This document shows positions 49,099 through 58,396 of a stretch of 64,000 nt of DNA, one piece after another. Every line of letters begins with the position of its first letter. Positions within the stretch are counted from its first letter, which is position 1. The position numbers and the translations under genes were made by a program. The DNA is from Pelomonas saccharophila_A (GTDB lineage: Bacteria > Pseudomonadota > Gammaproteobacteria > Burkholderiales > Burkholderiaceae_C). The notes beneath the pieces are model-generated. The model ran no database searches. It saw nothing but the letters and a program-made list of their open reading frames with translations, and was not told the DNA's origin. Where the stretch lies: contig NZ_JAVDXU010000005.1 in NCBI RefSeq assembly GCF_031458095.1, forward strand, positions 248,001 to 312,000, given 5' to 3'.

Positions 49099-50142
49099 AT
49101 GGACATCACTCAGCTGCTGGCATTCTCGGTCAAGAACAAGGCCTCCGACCTGCACCTCTCGGCCGGGCTGCCGCCGATGATCCGCGTGCACGGCGACGTG
49201 CGCCGCATCAATGTCGAGGCCCTGGACCATCGTGCGGTCCATGACATGGTCTACGACATCATGAACGACTCCCAGCGCAAGGTGTACGAGGAGACGCTGG
49301 AAGTCGACTTCTCCTTCGAGATCCAGGGCCTGGCGCGTTTCCGCGTCAACGCCTTCAACCAGAACCGCGGCGCCGGCGCCGTGTTCCGCACCATTCCGAG
49401 CAAGATCCTGTCGCTGGAGCAGCTGGCCGCGCCCAAGGTCTTCGCCGAGCTGGCGCTGAAGCCGCGAGGCATGGTGCTGGTGACCGGCCCGACCGGTTCG
49501 GGCAAGAGCACGACGCTGGCGGCCATGGTCAACCACCTCAACGAGAACGAGTACGGCCACATCCTCACCATCGAGGACCCGATCGAATTCGTTCATGAGT
49601 CCAAGAAGAGCCTGATCAACCAGCGGGAAGTCGGCCCCCACACCCATTCGTTTGCGAACGCCCTGCGCTCGGCGCTGCGCGAAGACCCGGACTGCGTGCT
49701 CGTCGGCGAAATGCGCGACCTGGAAACCATCCGCCTGGCGCTGACCGCCGCGGAAACGGGCCACCTGGTGTTCGGTACCCTGCACACCTCGTCGGCCGCC
49801 AAGACGGTCGACCGTATCGTCGACGTCTTCCCGGCTGCCGAAAAGGAAATGGTGCGGGCGATGGTGTCCGAATCCCTGCAGGCCGTCATCTCGCAGAGCC
49901 TGTGCAAGCTCAAGGACGGCACCGGTCGCGTCGCGGCCCACGAGATCATGCTGGGCACCTCGGCCATCCGCAACCTGATCCGCGAGAACAAGGTGGCGCA
50001 GATGTACTCGTCCATCCAGACCGGCAATTCCCAGGGCATGCAGACGCTGGACCAGAACCTCACCGACCTGGTGAGGCGCAACATCATTTCGCCGGCCGAA
50101 GCTCGTGCGAAGGCGAAGTTCCCCGAAAACTTCCCTGGCTAA
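49099..50142 (+). CDS. pilT: Type IV pilus retraction ATPase PilT
   Basis: A 347-residue hexameric ATPase that depolymerises type IV pili, driving twitching. Motifs: KNKASDLHLSAGLPPMIRVH at the N-terminus, Walker A GPTGSGKST with Lys136, the Asp box TIEDPIEFVHESKKS, Walker B VLVGEMRDLETIRLA, and the His box FGTLHTSSAAKTVDRIVDVF. The C-terminal AIRNLIRENK helix is present. The stop codon sits in the loop of a perfect 13-bp hairpin. pilU follows 76 bp later. Confidence 0.97.
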   Translation: MDITQLLAFSVKNKASDLHLSAGLPPMIRVHGDVRRINVEALDHRAVHDMVYDIMNDSQRKVYEETLEVDFSFEIQGLARFRVNAFNQNRGAGAVFRTIPSKILSLEQLAAPKVFAELALKPRGMVLVTGPTGSGKSTTLAAMVNHLNENEYGHILTIEDPIEFVHESKKSLINQREVGPHTHSFANALRSALREDPDCVLVGEMRDLETIRLALTAAETGHLVFGTLHTSSAAKTVDRIVDVFPAAEKEMVRAMVSESLQAVISQSLCKLKDGTGRVAAHEIMLGTSAIRNLIRENKVAQMYSSIQTGNSQGMQTLDQNLTDLVRRNIISPAEARAKAKFPENFPG

Positions 50143-50190
50143 GCCAGGGAAGTTTGACGTCACTCATATGGCAAGGCCATGTGAGTGACG
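50128..50190. terminator. Two strong hairpins between pilT and pilU
   Basis: AACTTCCCTGGCT-A-AGCCAGGGAAGTT (50128-50154) is a perfect 13-bp inverted repeat with a one-base centre that includes the pilT stop codon (TAA, 50140-50142). CGTCACTCA..ATGGC-AAG-GCCAT..TGAGTGACG (50158-50190) follows, with one T:G mismatch, and then GCAAAATTTT. Together they look like an attenuator or an RNA-stability element separating pilT from pilU. Confidence 0.75.
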
Positions 50191-50218
50191 GCAAAATTTT
50201 CCGGACAGAAAGACAGTT

Positions 50219-51355
<1,137 letters not shown>

Positions 51356-51427
51356 CCACCCCCTACCGGCTTCGCCGGCCCCCTCAAGGGGGCGCCGCTG
51401 GCGGCCCGGCAAAGCCGGTTCCGCGGC
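51356..51427. repeat. Dispersed 72-bp GC-rich repeat, copy A
   Basis: CCACCCCCTACCGGC begins directly after the pilU stop codon. The unit contains two stems (CCGGCTTCGCCGG and CCCCCTCAAGGGGG) and ends GGCAAAGCCGGTTCCGCGG. A matching copy in opposite genome orientation lies at 56405-56477. Most of the first 40 positions are identical between the two copies. Confidence 0.8.
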
Positions 51428-51473
51428 GGCCGCTGAGTCAATCGCGGCACCGGGAATCAGGACGCATCAGCAC

Positions 51474-52364
51474 ATGAGCCCCCGCACTTACGACCCCATT
51501 TCACCGCGCCGCGTCGCCTTTCTGGGCCTGGGCGTCATGGGACACCCCATGGCCGGCCATCTGGCGCGCGCCGGCCACCAGGTCACGGTCTACAACCGCA
51601 CGACGACCAAGGCCGAGGCCTGGACCCGGGAGTACGGCGGCAGCTTCGCGGCTACGCCGGCCGAAGCGGTCAAGGGGGCCGAGTTCGTGTTCTGCTGCGT
51701 CGGTAATGACGACGACCTGCGCTCGGTCGTGCTGGGTGAAGCCGGTGCTCTCGCGGGAATGACTTCGGGCGCCATCTTTGTCGACCACACCACCGCCTCG
51801 GCGGCCGTGGCCCGCGAGCTGCATGCCGAGGCCGCCAAGCGCGGCGTCGCCTTCATCGATGCGCCGGTCTCCGGCGGCCAGGCCGGTGCCGTGAATGGCG
51901 CGCTGACGGTGATGTGCGGCGGTGACGCGGCGCCTTTCGACACGGTCAAGCCCGTGGCCATGGCCTTCGCCAAGGCCGTGACCCTGCTGGGCGGCCCGGG
52001 CTCGGGTCAGCTGGCCAAGATGGTCAACCAGATCTGCATCGCCGGTGTCGTGCAGGGGCTGTCCGAGGCCGTGCGCTTCGGCCAGAACGCGGGCCTGGAC
52101 ATGGCCCAGGTGCTCGAGGTCATCGGCAAGGGCGCTGCCCAGAGCTGGCAGATGGACAACCGCGGCAAGACCATGGTCGAGGACAAGTTCGACTTCGGCT
52201 TCGCCGTCGACTGGATGCGCAAGGACCTCGGGCTGGTGCTGGACGAGGCCCGCCGCAACGGCTCGCGCCTGCCGCTGACAGCCCTGGTGGACCAGTTCTA
52301 TGCGGACGTGCAGGCCATGGGCGGGAGGCGCTGGGACACCTCGTCGCTGATCAAACGCCTTTGA
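51474..52364 (+). CDS. NAD(P)-dependent beta-hydroxyacid dehydrogenase
   Basis: A 296-residue oxidoreductase of the 3-hydroxyisobutyrate dehydrogenase/tartronate semialdehyde reductase type. Nucleotide-binding motif: FLGLGVMGHPMAGHLARAGH near residue 16; substrate motif FIDAPVSGGQAGAVNGALTV near residue 125; catalytic Lys in GSGQLAKMVNQI near residue 180. The substrate is not resolved. The final segment (GRRWDTSSLIKRL) is typical. A 118-bp gap filled with a repeat separates it from pilU, so it probably has its own promoter. Confidence 0.92.
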   Translation: MSPRTYDPISPRRVAFLGLGVMGHPMAGHLARAGHQVTVYNRTTTKAEAWTREYGGSFAATPAEAVKGAEFVFCCVGNDDDLRSVVLGEAGALAGMTSGAIFVDHTTASAAVARELHAEAAKRGVAFIDAPVSGGQAGAVNGALTVMCGGDAAPFDTVKPVAMAFAKAVTLLGGPGSGQLAKMVNQICIAGVVQGLSEAVRFGQNAGLDMAQVLEVIGKGAAQSWQMDNRGKTMVEDKFDFGFAVDWMRKDLGLVLDEARRNGSRLPLTALVDQFYADVQAMGGRRWDTSSLIKRL

Positions 52365-52371
52365 ATTGGAG

Positions 52372-52584
52372 TCAAGCGCGCCGCCGGGCCGCTCCCTAGG
52401 CGCGCTTGAGCCGATGTGCTCGTGGGCCATCGCCCGCGAGCATCGGCGTCCCCTCGGGGGCTTCGGCCGGACACATGGTGCCCAGTGGGCAGCATGTGCC
52501 TGCCGAAGAGCTGTGGCACTGCCACAGCGCGGTCTGCAAGACCGACCAGGCTCGCCCGCGTTCAGCGGCGCGGGGCTGGGCGAG
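52372..52584. repeat. Five-hairpin cluster in a 224-bp convergent gap
   Basis: The gap between the oxidoreductase stop and the dolP stop has no credible gene but five stems: TCAAGCGCGCC/GGCGCGCTTGA (52372-52409, perfect 11 bp); CGATG(T)GCTCG.GGGC/GCCC.CGAGCATCG (52412-52445); CTGTGGCA-C-TGCCACAG (52511-52527, perfect); GGTCT-GCA-AGACC (52531-52543); CTCGCCC/GGGCGAG (52551-52584). They probably act as terminators for both sides, but their number is unusual. Confidence 0.65.
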
Positions 52585-52588
52585 GGGC

Positions 52589-53197
52589 TCACTTCTTCGG
52601 CGTGATGCGCGCGAGTTCTTCCTCGCTGATGACTTCGAACACCCGGACGACCTTCTTGACGCCGTTGATGCCGCGCGCGATCTCGGTGGCGCGGTTGGCT
52701 TCGCGCTCCGTCACGCGGCCCATCAGGAAGACCTCGCCGCGCTCGACGACGATGTAGAAGGCGTTGCTGAGCAAGTCGCGGGCGTCGATGAGCGAGGCCT
52801 TGACCTTGCCCTGGATGACGACGTCGTTGGAACGGCCGCTCAGGGCGCTGAGCATGGTGACGGCGGTCTCGTTCACCACGCGGGTGACGTTCTCGACGCT
52901 GCCGACGATGCGCTCGACTTCGGCGCGGTCGGCCTCGTTGCGGGCCTCGCCGGTGATCAGCGCGACGCGGTTGTAGCTGTTGACGTTGATGTGGACCTTG
53001 TCGCCGAGCTGTTCGCGGATGCGGGCGCCGGCCTTGATCTCGATCGTCTCGTCCTCGAGCTGGGTGGCCGAGGTGCGGCGGTCGGTGGCGACGCTGACGC
53101 CGCCCACCATGGCACCGCCGATCAGCAGTGGCGCGCAGCCGGTGGCCAAGGTGCTGGCAAGGACGGCGGCGGTCAAGGCGAGGGTGAGTTTCTTCAT
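52589..53197 (-). CDS. dolP: BON-domain lipoprotein (DolP/YraP-like)
   Basis: A 202-residue outer-membrane lipoprotein. Lipobox: MKKLTLALTAAVLASTLATGC with Cys21. Two BON domains follow: first at INVNSYNRVALITGEARNEA near residue 72, second at FYIVVERGEVFLMGRVTERE near residue 145. In E. coli DolP supports outer-membrane integrity. The symbol rests on domain layout and on the conserved order with diaA, yraN and rsmI. It lies 19 bp downstream of the diaA-like gene. Confidence 0.88.
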   Translation of the reverse strand: MKKLTLALTAAVLASTLATGCAPLLIGGAMVGGVSVATDRRTSATQLEDETIEIKAGARIREQLGDKVHINVNSYNRVALITGEARNEADRAEVERIVGSVENVTRVVNETAVTMLSALSGRSNDVVIQGKVKASLIDARDLLSNAFYIVVERGEVFLMGRVTEREANRATEIARGINGVKKVVRVFEVISEEELARITPKK

Positions 53198-53216
53198 CGG
53201 GCTTCCATCGAGAGGG

Positions 53217-53795
53217 TTATTCGTCGCTGCCGAGCAGTTGCAGGTCGACGGCGTCGGCCAGGGCGTGCAGCAGCACGCGCTGGGCCTCGACAACGCGTGG
53301 CTCGCGGCCGTGGCTGACACGGATCTGGATGTCGGTGTCCTGCAGCAGGCCCCGCCACTCGTCGTTTGCGCCGGGCGGCTGGGCGGTCAGGGCGATGATG
53401 CTCATCTCCTGGGCATGAGCCACGGCCAGGGCCGGCTGCCAGGCGTCGCGCTGCTCGCGCAGCGGCTCGATCATCACCAGCACGTCGCCCGGATGGCCAT
53501 GGGCCTGCAGCAGGCGCGCCAGATCCAGGCCGGCGGCCTCGCGGGCCTGGGCGGCCAGGCTCCAGGCCGCCAGGCCCGGGCGCTCCTGCTCGAAGCGGCC
53601 GGCCAGGCGGGCGGCCAGGTAGTCGGCGTCCATGCTGGCCAGGCCCTGGCCGGCGCAGAGGATGCGGTTGCCGCCGGTGATGGCGTCCACCACCATCTGT
53701 GCGGCCATCGCCAGGGGCCGGGCCAGCTGCTCGGCGGCTTGGTAGAGCAGGTCGGCGCTTTCGAAGAACTGCTGTTGGATTCTTTGTTCAATCAT
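53217..53795 (-). CDS. diaA: SIS-domain protein, DiaA-like
   Basis: A 192-residue sugar-isomerase-fold protein. The N-terminal helix is MIEQRIQQQFFESADLLYQA and the SIS core is AITGGNRILCAGQGLASMDA, then GHPGDVLVMIEPL. In E. coli DiaA binds DnaA and promotes initiation of replication; a GmhA-like isomerase is the alternative, but the gene order rsmI, yraN, this gene, dolP matches the diaA locus. The typical GmhA heptose-binding residues were not recognised. Confidence 0.82.
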   Translation of the reverse strand: MIEQRIQQQFFESADLLYQAAEQLARPLAMAAQMVVDAITGGNRILCAGQGLASMDADYLAARLAGRFEQERPGLAAWSLAAQAREAAGLDLARLLQAHGHPGDVLVMIEPLREQRDAWQPALAVAHAQEMSIIALTAQPPGANDEWRGLLQDTDIQIRVSHGREPRVVEAQRVLLHALADAVDLQLLGSDE

Positions 53796-53811
53796 TCCAG
53801 CCGAATCATAG

Positions 53812-54204
53812 TCAGCCTGCGTCGAAGGCCCCCTGTAACCAGTTGAGCTCGGCGCCGTCGATGGCGACAACATCGAAACGGCAGGGCGGCGGGCTGGCAT
53901 GGCGCAGCAGATAGTGCTGGGCGGCGTAGATGAGGCGCTGCTGCTTCCTGGCCGTCACGCTGGCGGCTGCGCCGCCATGAGAGTCGGTGGCGCGGGCCCG
54001 CACTTCGACGAAGACCAGGGTGCCGTCGCGGTCGGTCATGATGAGGTCCACTTCGCCCGCGCGGCGGCGGGGGCCGGCGCCGACTCGATAATTCCTCTCC
54101 AGCAGGCGCAGGCCGGCGCCTTGCAGATGCGCCAGCGCGGCGTCTTCCGCCGCGTCCCCGCGCGTCTTGGTATCCGGTTTTGATCGAGAGCCCCAGTTGA
54201 ACAT
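53812..54204 (-). CDS. UPF0102 (YraN) nuclease-like protein
   Basis: A 130-residue protein of the YraN family, a restriction-endonuclease-like fold of unconfirmed role. Pattern: KTRGDAAEDAALAHLQGAGL, then LERNYRVGAGPRRRAGEVDL and LVFVEVRARATDSHGGAAAS, with catalytic-like residues in GEVDLI and FVEVR. The start is ATG 54204. Its first bases overlap the divergent rsmI start codon by about 8 bp, so the two have little room for separate promoters. Confidence 0.93.
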   Translation of the reverse strand: MFNWGSRSKPDTKTRGDAAEDAALAHLQGAGLRLLERNYRVGAGPRRRAGEVDLIMTDRDGTLVFVEVRARATDSHGGAAASVTARKQQRLIYAAQHYLLRHASPPPCRFDVVAIDGAELNWLQGAFDAG

Positions 54205-55117
54205 TGACGCCTCCCTGCTTCGCCAGGCCGCCCAGGCCGCGGCCGGCGGCCAGCAGTATCCGGCCGCCACCCTCTATCTCGTCGCGACGCCCATCGGCAA
54301 TCTCGCTGACCTGAGCCTGCGCGCCATCCACCTGCTGGGCCTGGTGGACGCCTTGGCCTGCGAGGACACCCGCCAGGGCGGCGGCCTGCTGCGCCATCTC
54401 GGCCTGCACAAGCCGCTGATCGCCGTGCACCAGCACAACGAGCGCGAGGGCAGCGCCGGCGTCATCGCGCGGCTTGCTGCGGGAGAGCGCGTGGCCTATG
54501 CGTCGGACGCCGGCACGCCGGCCATCTCGGACCCGGGGGCCGTGCTGGTGCAGGAGGTGGTGGCCGCCGGCTATCGCGTGTTGCCGCTGCCGGGCCCGAG
54601 CAGCGCCGCGACGGCGCTGAGCGTGGCCGGCGACACGGCCGCCCAGGGCTTTGCCTTTGTCGGCTTCCTGCCTACCAAGGCGGGCGAGCGACGCACGGCG
54701 CTGCAGGCCGTGCTGGCCACCGAGGGCCAGAGCCAGGTCGTCTTCGAGGCGCCGCATCGCATCATCGAGTTGATCGCCCTGCTGGCCGAGCTGGCGCCGG
54801 CACGGCGCGTGACGGTCTGCCGCGAGCTGACCAAGCAGTTCGAGAGCATCCACACGGCGCCCGCCGAGGCGCTGCCCGCCTGGCTGGCCGCCGACCCCCA
54901 GCGCCAGCGCGGCGAATTCGTCCTGGTGCTGCACGCCCAGGCACCGCAGGCCGCCGCGGACGACGAACTGCCGGCCGAGACCCTGCGCGTGCTGGCGCTG
55001 CTGACGGCCGAGCTGCCGCTGAAGCAGGCGGTGGCGCTGGCGGCGCAGATCACCGGCGCGCCGCGCAACCAGCTCTACGACGCCGGCCTCAGGCTCAAGC
55101 GCGGCGGCGACGAGTGA
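54197..55117 (+). CDS. rsmI: 16S rRNA (cytidine-2'-O)-methyltransferase RsmI
   Basis: A 306-residue SAM-dependent tetrapyrrole-methylase-fold enzyme that 2'-O-methylates C1402 of 16S rRNA. Signatures: TLYLVATPIGNLADLSLRAI near residue 25, VDALACEDTR, AYASDAGTPAISDPGAVLVQ and LPGPSSAATALSVAG. The start is TTG: 54197 is favoured because GAGAG lies six bases upstream; TTG 54167 is the alternative. Both overlap the divergent yraN start. Its 3' end overlaps the convergent PEP-CTERM gene by 23 bp. Confidence 0.9.
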   Translation: MNIDASLLRQAAQAAAGGQQYPAATLYLVATPIGNLADLSLRAIHLLGLVDALACEDTRQGGGLLRHLGLHKPLIAVHQHNEREGSAGVIARLAAGERVAYASDAGTPAISDPGAVLVQEVVAAGYRVLPLPGPSSAATALSVAGDTAAQGFAFVGFLPTKAGERRTALQAVLATEGQSQVVFEAPHRIIELIALLAELAPARRVTVCRELTKQFESIHTAPAEALPAWLAADPQRQRGEFVLVLHAQAPQAAADDELPAETLRVLALLTAELPLKQAVALAAQITGAPRNQLYDAGLRLKRGGDE

Positions 55118-56273
55118 GCAGGCTCCCCGCGGCCAGGCCCAGGGCCAGCAGCAGGGCGGGTGCAGGCTCGGGCACGGCGGCGGCGAGCAGATAGATGTTG
55201 CCGTTCAGGCCCACCGCGTAGAGCGAGCCGTCACCGCCCTCGCCAAAGCTGCTCAACTGGAAGCCAGAGAAGGGATCGGCCAGCTCCGTGTGTGCGCCGT
55301 TGCTGTAGCTCCAGATCTTACCCGCGACGTAGTCGCCGTAGATGTATTTGCCATCCAGGCTGGCATCCACGCCGTGATAGACATAGCCGCCGATGACGGT
55401 GGCGCCGACATTGCGGTCGTAGTCGAACAGCGGGCTGGTCAGGTTGGGAGGTGTCGGATCGCCGATGCCGGGCGTGGCGATGTTGCCCTCGCGCACCCGC
55501 CAGCCATAGTTGGCGCCGCGCCCCAGGCCGGAGGCCGCCGAGGCGAAGTCCACCTCCTCGCGCGCGCCCTGGCCCACATCGCCTATCCACAGGTCGCCCG
55601 TCTGCCGGTCGAAGCTGTTGCGATAGGGGTTGCGCAGGCCATAGGCCCAGATCTCGTCATTGCCGGCCACGCCGACAAAGGGGTTGTCCGTGGGCACCGT
55701 GTAGCCGCCCGCGGCGTTGGGCGTGATGCGCAGCAGCTTGCCGAGATTGCTGTTCAGGTTCTGGGCATTGTTGTCGGGGTCATTGCCGCTGCCGCCGTCA
55801 CCGGTGGCGATGTAGAGGTGGCCGGGGTCGGCGGCGTTGAAGCCTATCCAGCCCGCCTTGTGGTTGTCGCGGCCGGCCGGCTGGGCCACCGTGATGATGG
55901 TCTTGGCGCTGGCGAGGTCGACGGCACCGGTGCCATTGACCGTGTAGCTGGCCACCACGGTGTTCAGCGTCGTCTTGTCGATGTAGTCGACATAGAAGCG
56001 GCCGTTGCTGGCAAATCCGGGATCGAAGGCCAGGCCCAGCAGGCCGCGCTCGCCGCCGGTGTCGACCTGGGCCGACAGATTGAGCCAGGTCGAGACCGCG
56101 CCGCCGCTGTCCTGGGTCTTGATCAGGCCGCCCTTCTCGACGATGAAGAGGCGCGAGTCGCCGACGGGGGCGGTCAGGAAGACCGGCTGGCTGTAGCCCG
56201 AGCCGACCTGGGTGTAGGCAATGGCCACGGTACTGCTGGCAAGGGCCAGCGTGGCGATCAGCAAGGACTTCAT
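55095..56273 (-). CDS. PQQ-dependent sugar dehydrogenase-like protein with PEP-CTERM tail
   Basis: A 392-residue exported protein. The signal peptide (MKSLLIATLALASSTVAIAY) precedes a six-bladed beta-propeller of the soluble glucose/sorbosone dehydrogenase type: LFIVEKGGLIKTQD, ERGLLGLAFDPGFASNGRFY near residue 74, WIGFNAADPGHLYIATGDGG and IWAYGLRNPYRNSFDRQTGD. The C-terminus is a PEP-CTERM sorting signal, VPEPAPALLLALGLAAGSLL followed by RRRR, so exosortase-linked surface delivery is predicted. Activity is unproven. Overlaps the 3' end of rsmI. Confidence 0.88.
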   Translation of the reverse strand: MKSLLIATLALASSTVAIAYTQVGSGYSQPVFLTAPVGDSRLFIVEKGGLIKTQDSGGAVSTWLNLSAQVDTGGERGLLGLAFDPGFASNGRFYVDYIDKTTLNTVVASYTVNGTGAVDLASAKTIITVAQPAGRDNHKAGWIGFNAADPGHLYIATGDGGSGNDPDNNAQNLNSNLGKLLRITPNAAGGYTVPTDNPFVGVAGNDEIWAYGLRNPYRNSFDRQTGDLWIGDVGQGAREEVDFASAASGLGRGANYGWRVREGNIATPGIGDPTPPNLTSPLFDYDRNVGATVIGGYVYHGVDASLDGKYIYGDYVAGKIWSYSNGAHTELADPFSGFQLSSFGEGGDGSLYAVGLNGNIYLLAAAVPEPAPALLLALGLAAGSLLTRRRRA

Positions 56274-56404
56274 GCGGCGCTCCGGTTCGAACCGATGCGT
56301 CGCATGCTGGCCGGGCGCAAGGCCCGCTGACATCCCTAGCAGGGGACTGCCGGGAACGGAATTGTTAGCGGCGGTAAGGTGGTCATTTGAATGACCGCGC
56401 GACT

Positions 56405-56477
56405 GCCGCGGAAGCGGCTTTGCTGGGGCCGCTGGCAGTGCCCCCTCGAGGGGGCCGGCGCAGCCGGTAGGGGGTGG
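56405..56477. repeat. Dispersed 72-bp GC-rich repeat, copy B (inverted)
   Basis: On the minus strand it reads CCACCCCCTACCGGCTGCGC, then CGGCCCCCTCGAGGGGGC and ends GCTTCCGCGG. It is the inverted counterpart of the copy at 51356. It also lies directly downstream (3 bp) of a stop codon, that of the gene at 56480, in the same orientation relative to that gene as copy A relative to pilU. Confidence 0.8.
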
Positions 56478-56479
56478 GC

Positions 56480-56797
56480 TTATTGCTCGCGGGCGTTGTG
56501 CTTCTTGCGGTGGATGTCGCGGCTGGCGCCGTCCTGCATGGCGTGCAGGCGGCGGCGCTCCTTGGCAGTGACGGTGCCATCGGCCTTGGCCTTGGCCTCG
56601 GCGTTGTTGATGTGGGCCTGTTCCTTTTCCAGGCGCTGGGTCTCGTGGGCCGTCAGGGTGCCGCTGGCGGCGCCCTGGGCAATGCGGGCCTGCTGGTTGG
56701 CTTCGCGCTGGTCGACGCGAGGCGTGCTGGTCTGGGCAAAGGCGCTGGCACCGGCGAGGGCCAGCAGGGCGATCAGGGCTTGGTGGGAGATCTTCAT
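56480..56797 (-). CDS. Small exported charged helical protein
   Basis: A 105-residue protein with signal peptide MKISHQALIALLALAGASAF and a mature part that is helical and very rich in Ala, Glu, Lys and Arg (REANQQARIAQGAASGTLTA and HETQRLEKEQAHINNAEAKA). The pattern of G-x-L/V-T-A-x-E repeats (SGTLTAHE, DGTVTAKE) recalls short calcium-binding-like (EF-hand-type) loops, but the usual acidic ligand set is incomplete. Function unknown; similar proteins occur widely in betaproteobacteria. Confidence 0.75.
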   Translation of the reverse strand: MKISHQALIALLALAGASAFAQTSTPRVDQREANQQARIAQGAASGTLTAHETQRLEKEQAHINNAEAKAKADGTVTAKERRRLHAMQDGASRDIHRKKHNAREQ

Positions 56798-56932
56798 CGG
56801 GGGCTCCTTGTGGGTGTTGGTTGGCGAGGCCCGTCCACAACGACGCCTTTGTAACCGCGGCCGACATGACTGGCGTAAAGAAGCATGTCCTTGTCTTGCA
56901 AGCCCTGACGAAGGACTTCCTAGAATCAGCCC

Positions 56933-58396
56933 ATGATCGCCGTCGAACCCACCCTGGCCCGCCTGGCCACCGCCCGCTCGCAACTGCTGGAGCCCTTCGG
57001 CCTGACCGAGGCCTCGCTGTCGCAGGCCTTGCGCCTCATCACCGAGCACCGCGTCGACGATGCCGACCTCTATTTCCAGACCACGCGCGCCGAGGGCTGG
57101 AGCCTGGAGGAGGGCATCGTCAAGAGCGGGTCCTTCAGCATCGACCAGGGTGTGGGCGTACGCGCCGTGGCCGGCGAGAAGACGGCCTTTGCCTACTCGG
57201 ACGACATCTCGCTGGAGTCGCTGCTGGACGCGGCCCGCACCGTGCGCACGATTGCGGCGGCCGGCCAGAGCAAGAAGGTGCAGGTGCCCGCCCAGGGCCG
57301 CGTGGCCGGCAGCCGTGAGCTGTATGGCGTGGCCGACCCCATCGCCAGCCTCGACAGCGCCACCAAGGTCGCCCTGCTGGAGCGCACCGAGAAGATGGCC
57401 CGCGCCAAGGACCCGCGCGTCGCGCAAGTGATGGCCGGCCTCGCCGCCGAGCACGAGGTGGTGCTGATCGCCCGTGCCGACGGCACGCTGGCGGCCGACG
57501 TGCGTCCGCTGGTGCGCCTGTCCATCACCGTCATCGCCGAGAGCAATGGCCGCCGCGAGGTGGGCTCGGGTGGTGGCGGCGGCCGCTTCGGCCTGGCCTA
57601 TTTCACCGACGAGATGATCGCCAGCTATGTCGACCAGGCCGTCAACGCCGCGCTGACCAATCTCGAGAGCCGCCCCGCGCCGGCCGGCGAGATGACCGTC
57701 GTCGTCGGCCCCGGCTGGCCCGGCGTGCTGCTGCACGAGGCCGTCGGCCATGGCCTGGAGGGCGACTTCAACCGCAAGGGCTCGAGCGCCTTCTCCGGCC
57801 GCATCGGCCAGCGCGTGGCCGCCAAGGGCGTGACGGTGCTGGACGACGGCACCATTCCCGATCGCCGCGGCTCGCTGAACGTCGACGACGAGGGCTGTGC
57901 CAGCCAGCGCAATGTGCTCATCGAGGACGGCATCCTGAAGGGCTATATCCAGGACGCGATGAACGCCCGGCTGATGAAGGTTGCGCCCACCGGCAACGGC
58001 CGCCGCGAGAGCTATGCCCATGTGCCCATGCCGCGCATGACCAACACCTATATGTTGGGCGGCAAGGACGATCCCAAGGAGATCGTCGCATCCATCAAGA
58101 AGGGCCTCTACGCCACCAACTTCGGCGGCGGCCAGGTCGACATCACCAGCGGCAAGTTCGTGTTCTCGGCCAGCGAGGCTTTCTGGGTCGAGAACGGCAA
58201 GATCCAGTACCCGGTCAAGGGCGCCACCATCATCGGCAACGGCCCGGATGCGCTGACCCGCGTCAGCATGATCGGCAACGACATGAGCCTGGACACCGGC
58301 GTGGGTGTCTGCGGCAAGGAAGGCCAGAGCGTGCCGGTGGGGGTGGGCCAGCCGACGCTGCGCATCGATGGCTTGACGGTAGGTGGGACGGCCTGA
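56933..58396 (+). CDS. tldD: TldD metalloprotease subunit
   Basis: A 487-residue zinc protease subunit that works with TldE/PmbA in peptide maturation and CcdA antitoxin degradation in E. coli. The zinc motif is HEAVGHGLEGD (His268, Glu269, His273) with the downstream GTIPDRRGSLNVDDEG block near residue 307. N-terminal: DDADLYFQTTRAEGWSLEEG. Length is normal. No tldE/pmbA gene is adjacent. The stop adjoins that of the convergent FAH-family gene. Confidence 0.96.
   Translation: MIAVEPTLARLATARSQLLEPFGLTEASLSQALRLITEHRVDDADLYFQTTRAEGWSLEEGIVKSGSFSIDQGVGVRAVAGEKTAFAYSDDISLESLLDAARTVRTIAAAGQSKKVQVPAQGRVAGSRELYGVADPIASLDSATKVALLERTEKMARAKDPRVAQVMAGLAAEHEVVLIARADGTLAADVRPLVRLSITVIAESNGRREVGSGGGGGRFGLAYFTDEMIASYVDQAVNAALTNLESRPAPAGEMTVVVGPGWPGVLLHEAVGHGLEGDFNRKGSSAFSGRIGQRVAAKGVTVLDDGTIPDRRGSLNVDDEGCASQRNVLIEDGILKGYIQDAMNARLMKVAPTGNGRRESYAHVPMPRMTNTYMLGGKDDPKEIVASIKKGLYATNFGGGQVDITSGKFVFSASEAFWVENGKIQYPVKGATIIGNGPDALTRVSMIGNDMSLDTGVGVCGKEGQSVPVGVGQPTLRIDGLTVGGTA

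Noticed and set aside
52406..53317. A 303-codon plus-strand frame across the hairpin cluster and opposite dolP
   Set aside because: The part in the gap is hairpin-rich and the part opposite dolP is an antisense shadow rich in Asp, Val and Ala without motifs.
53899..54183. A plus-strand frame of 94 codons inside yraN that could be read as an upstream part of rsmI
   Set aside because: It lies entirely opposite the conserved YraN sequence, is in a different frame from rsmI, and has no conserved motif.
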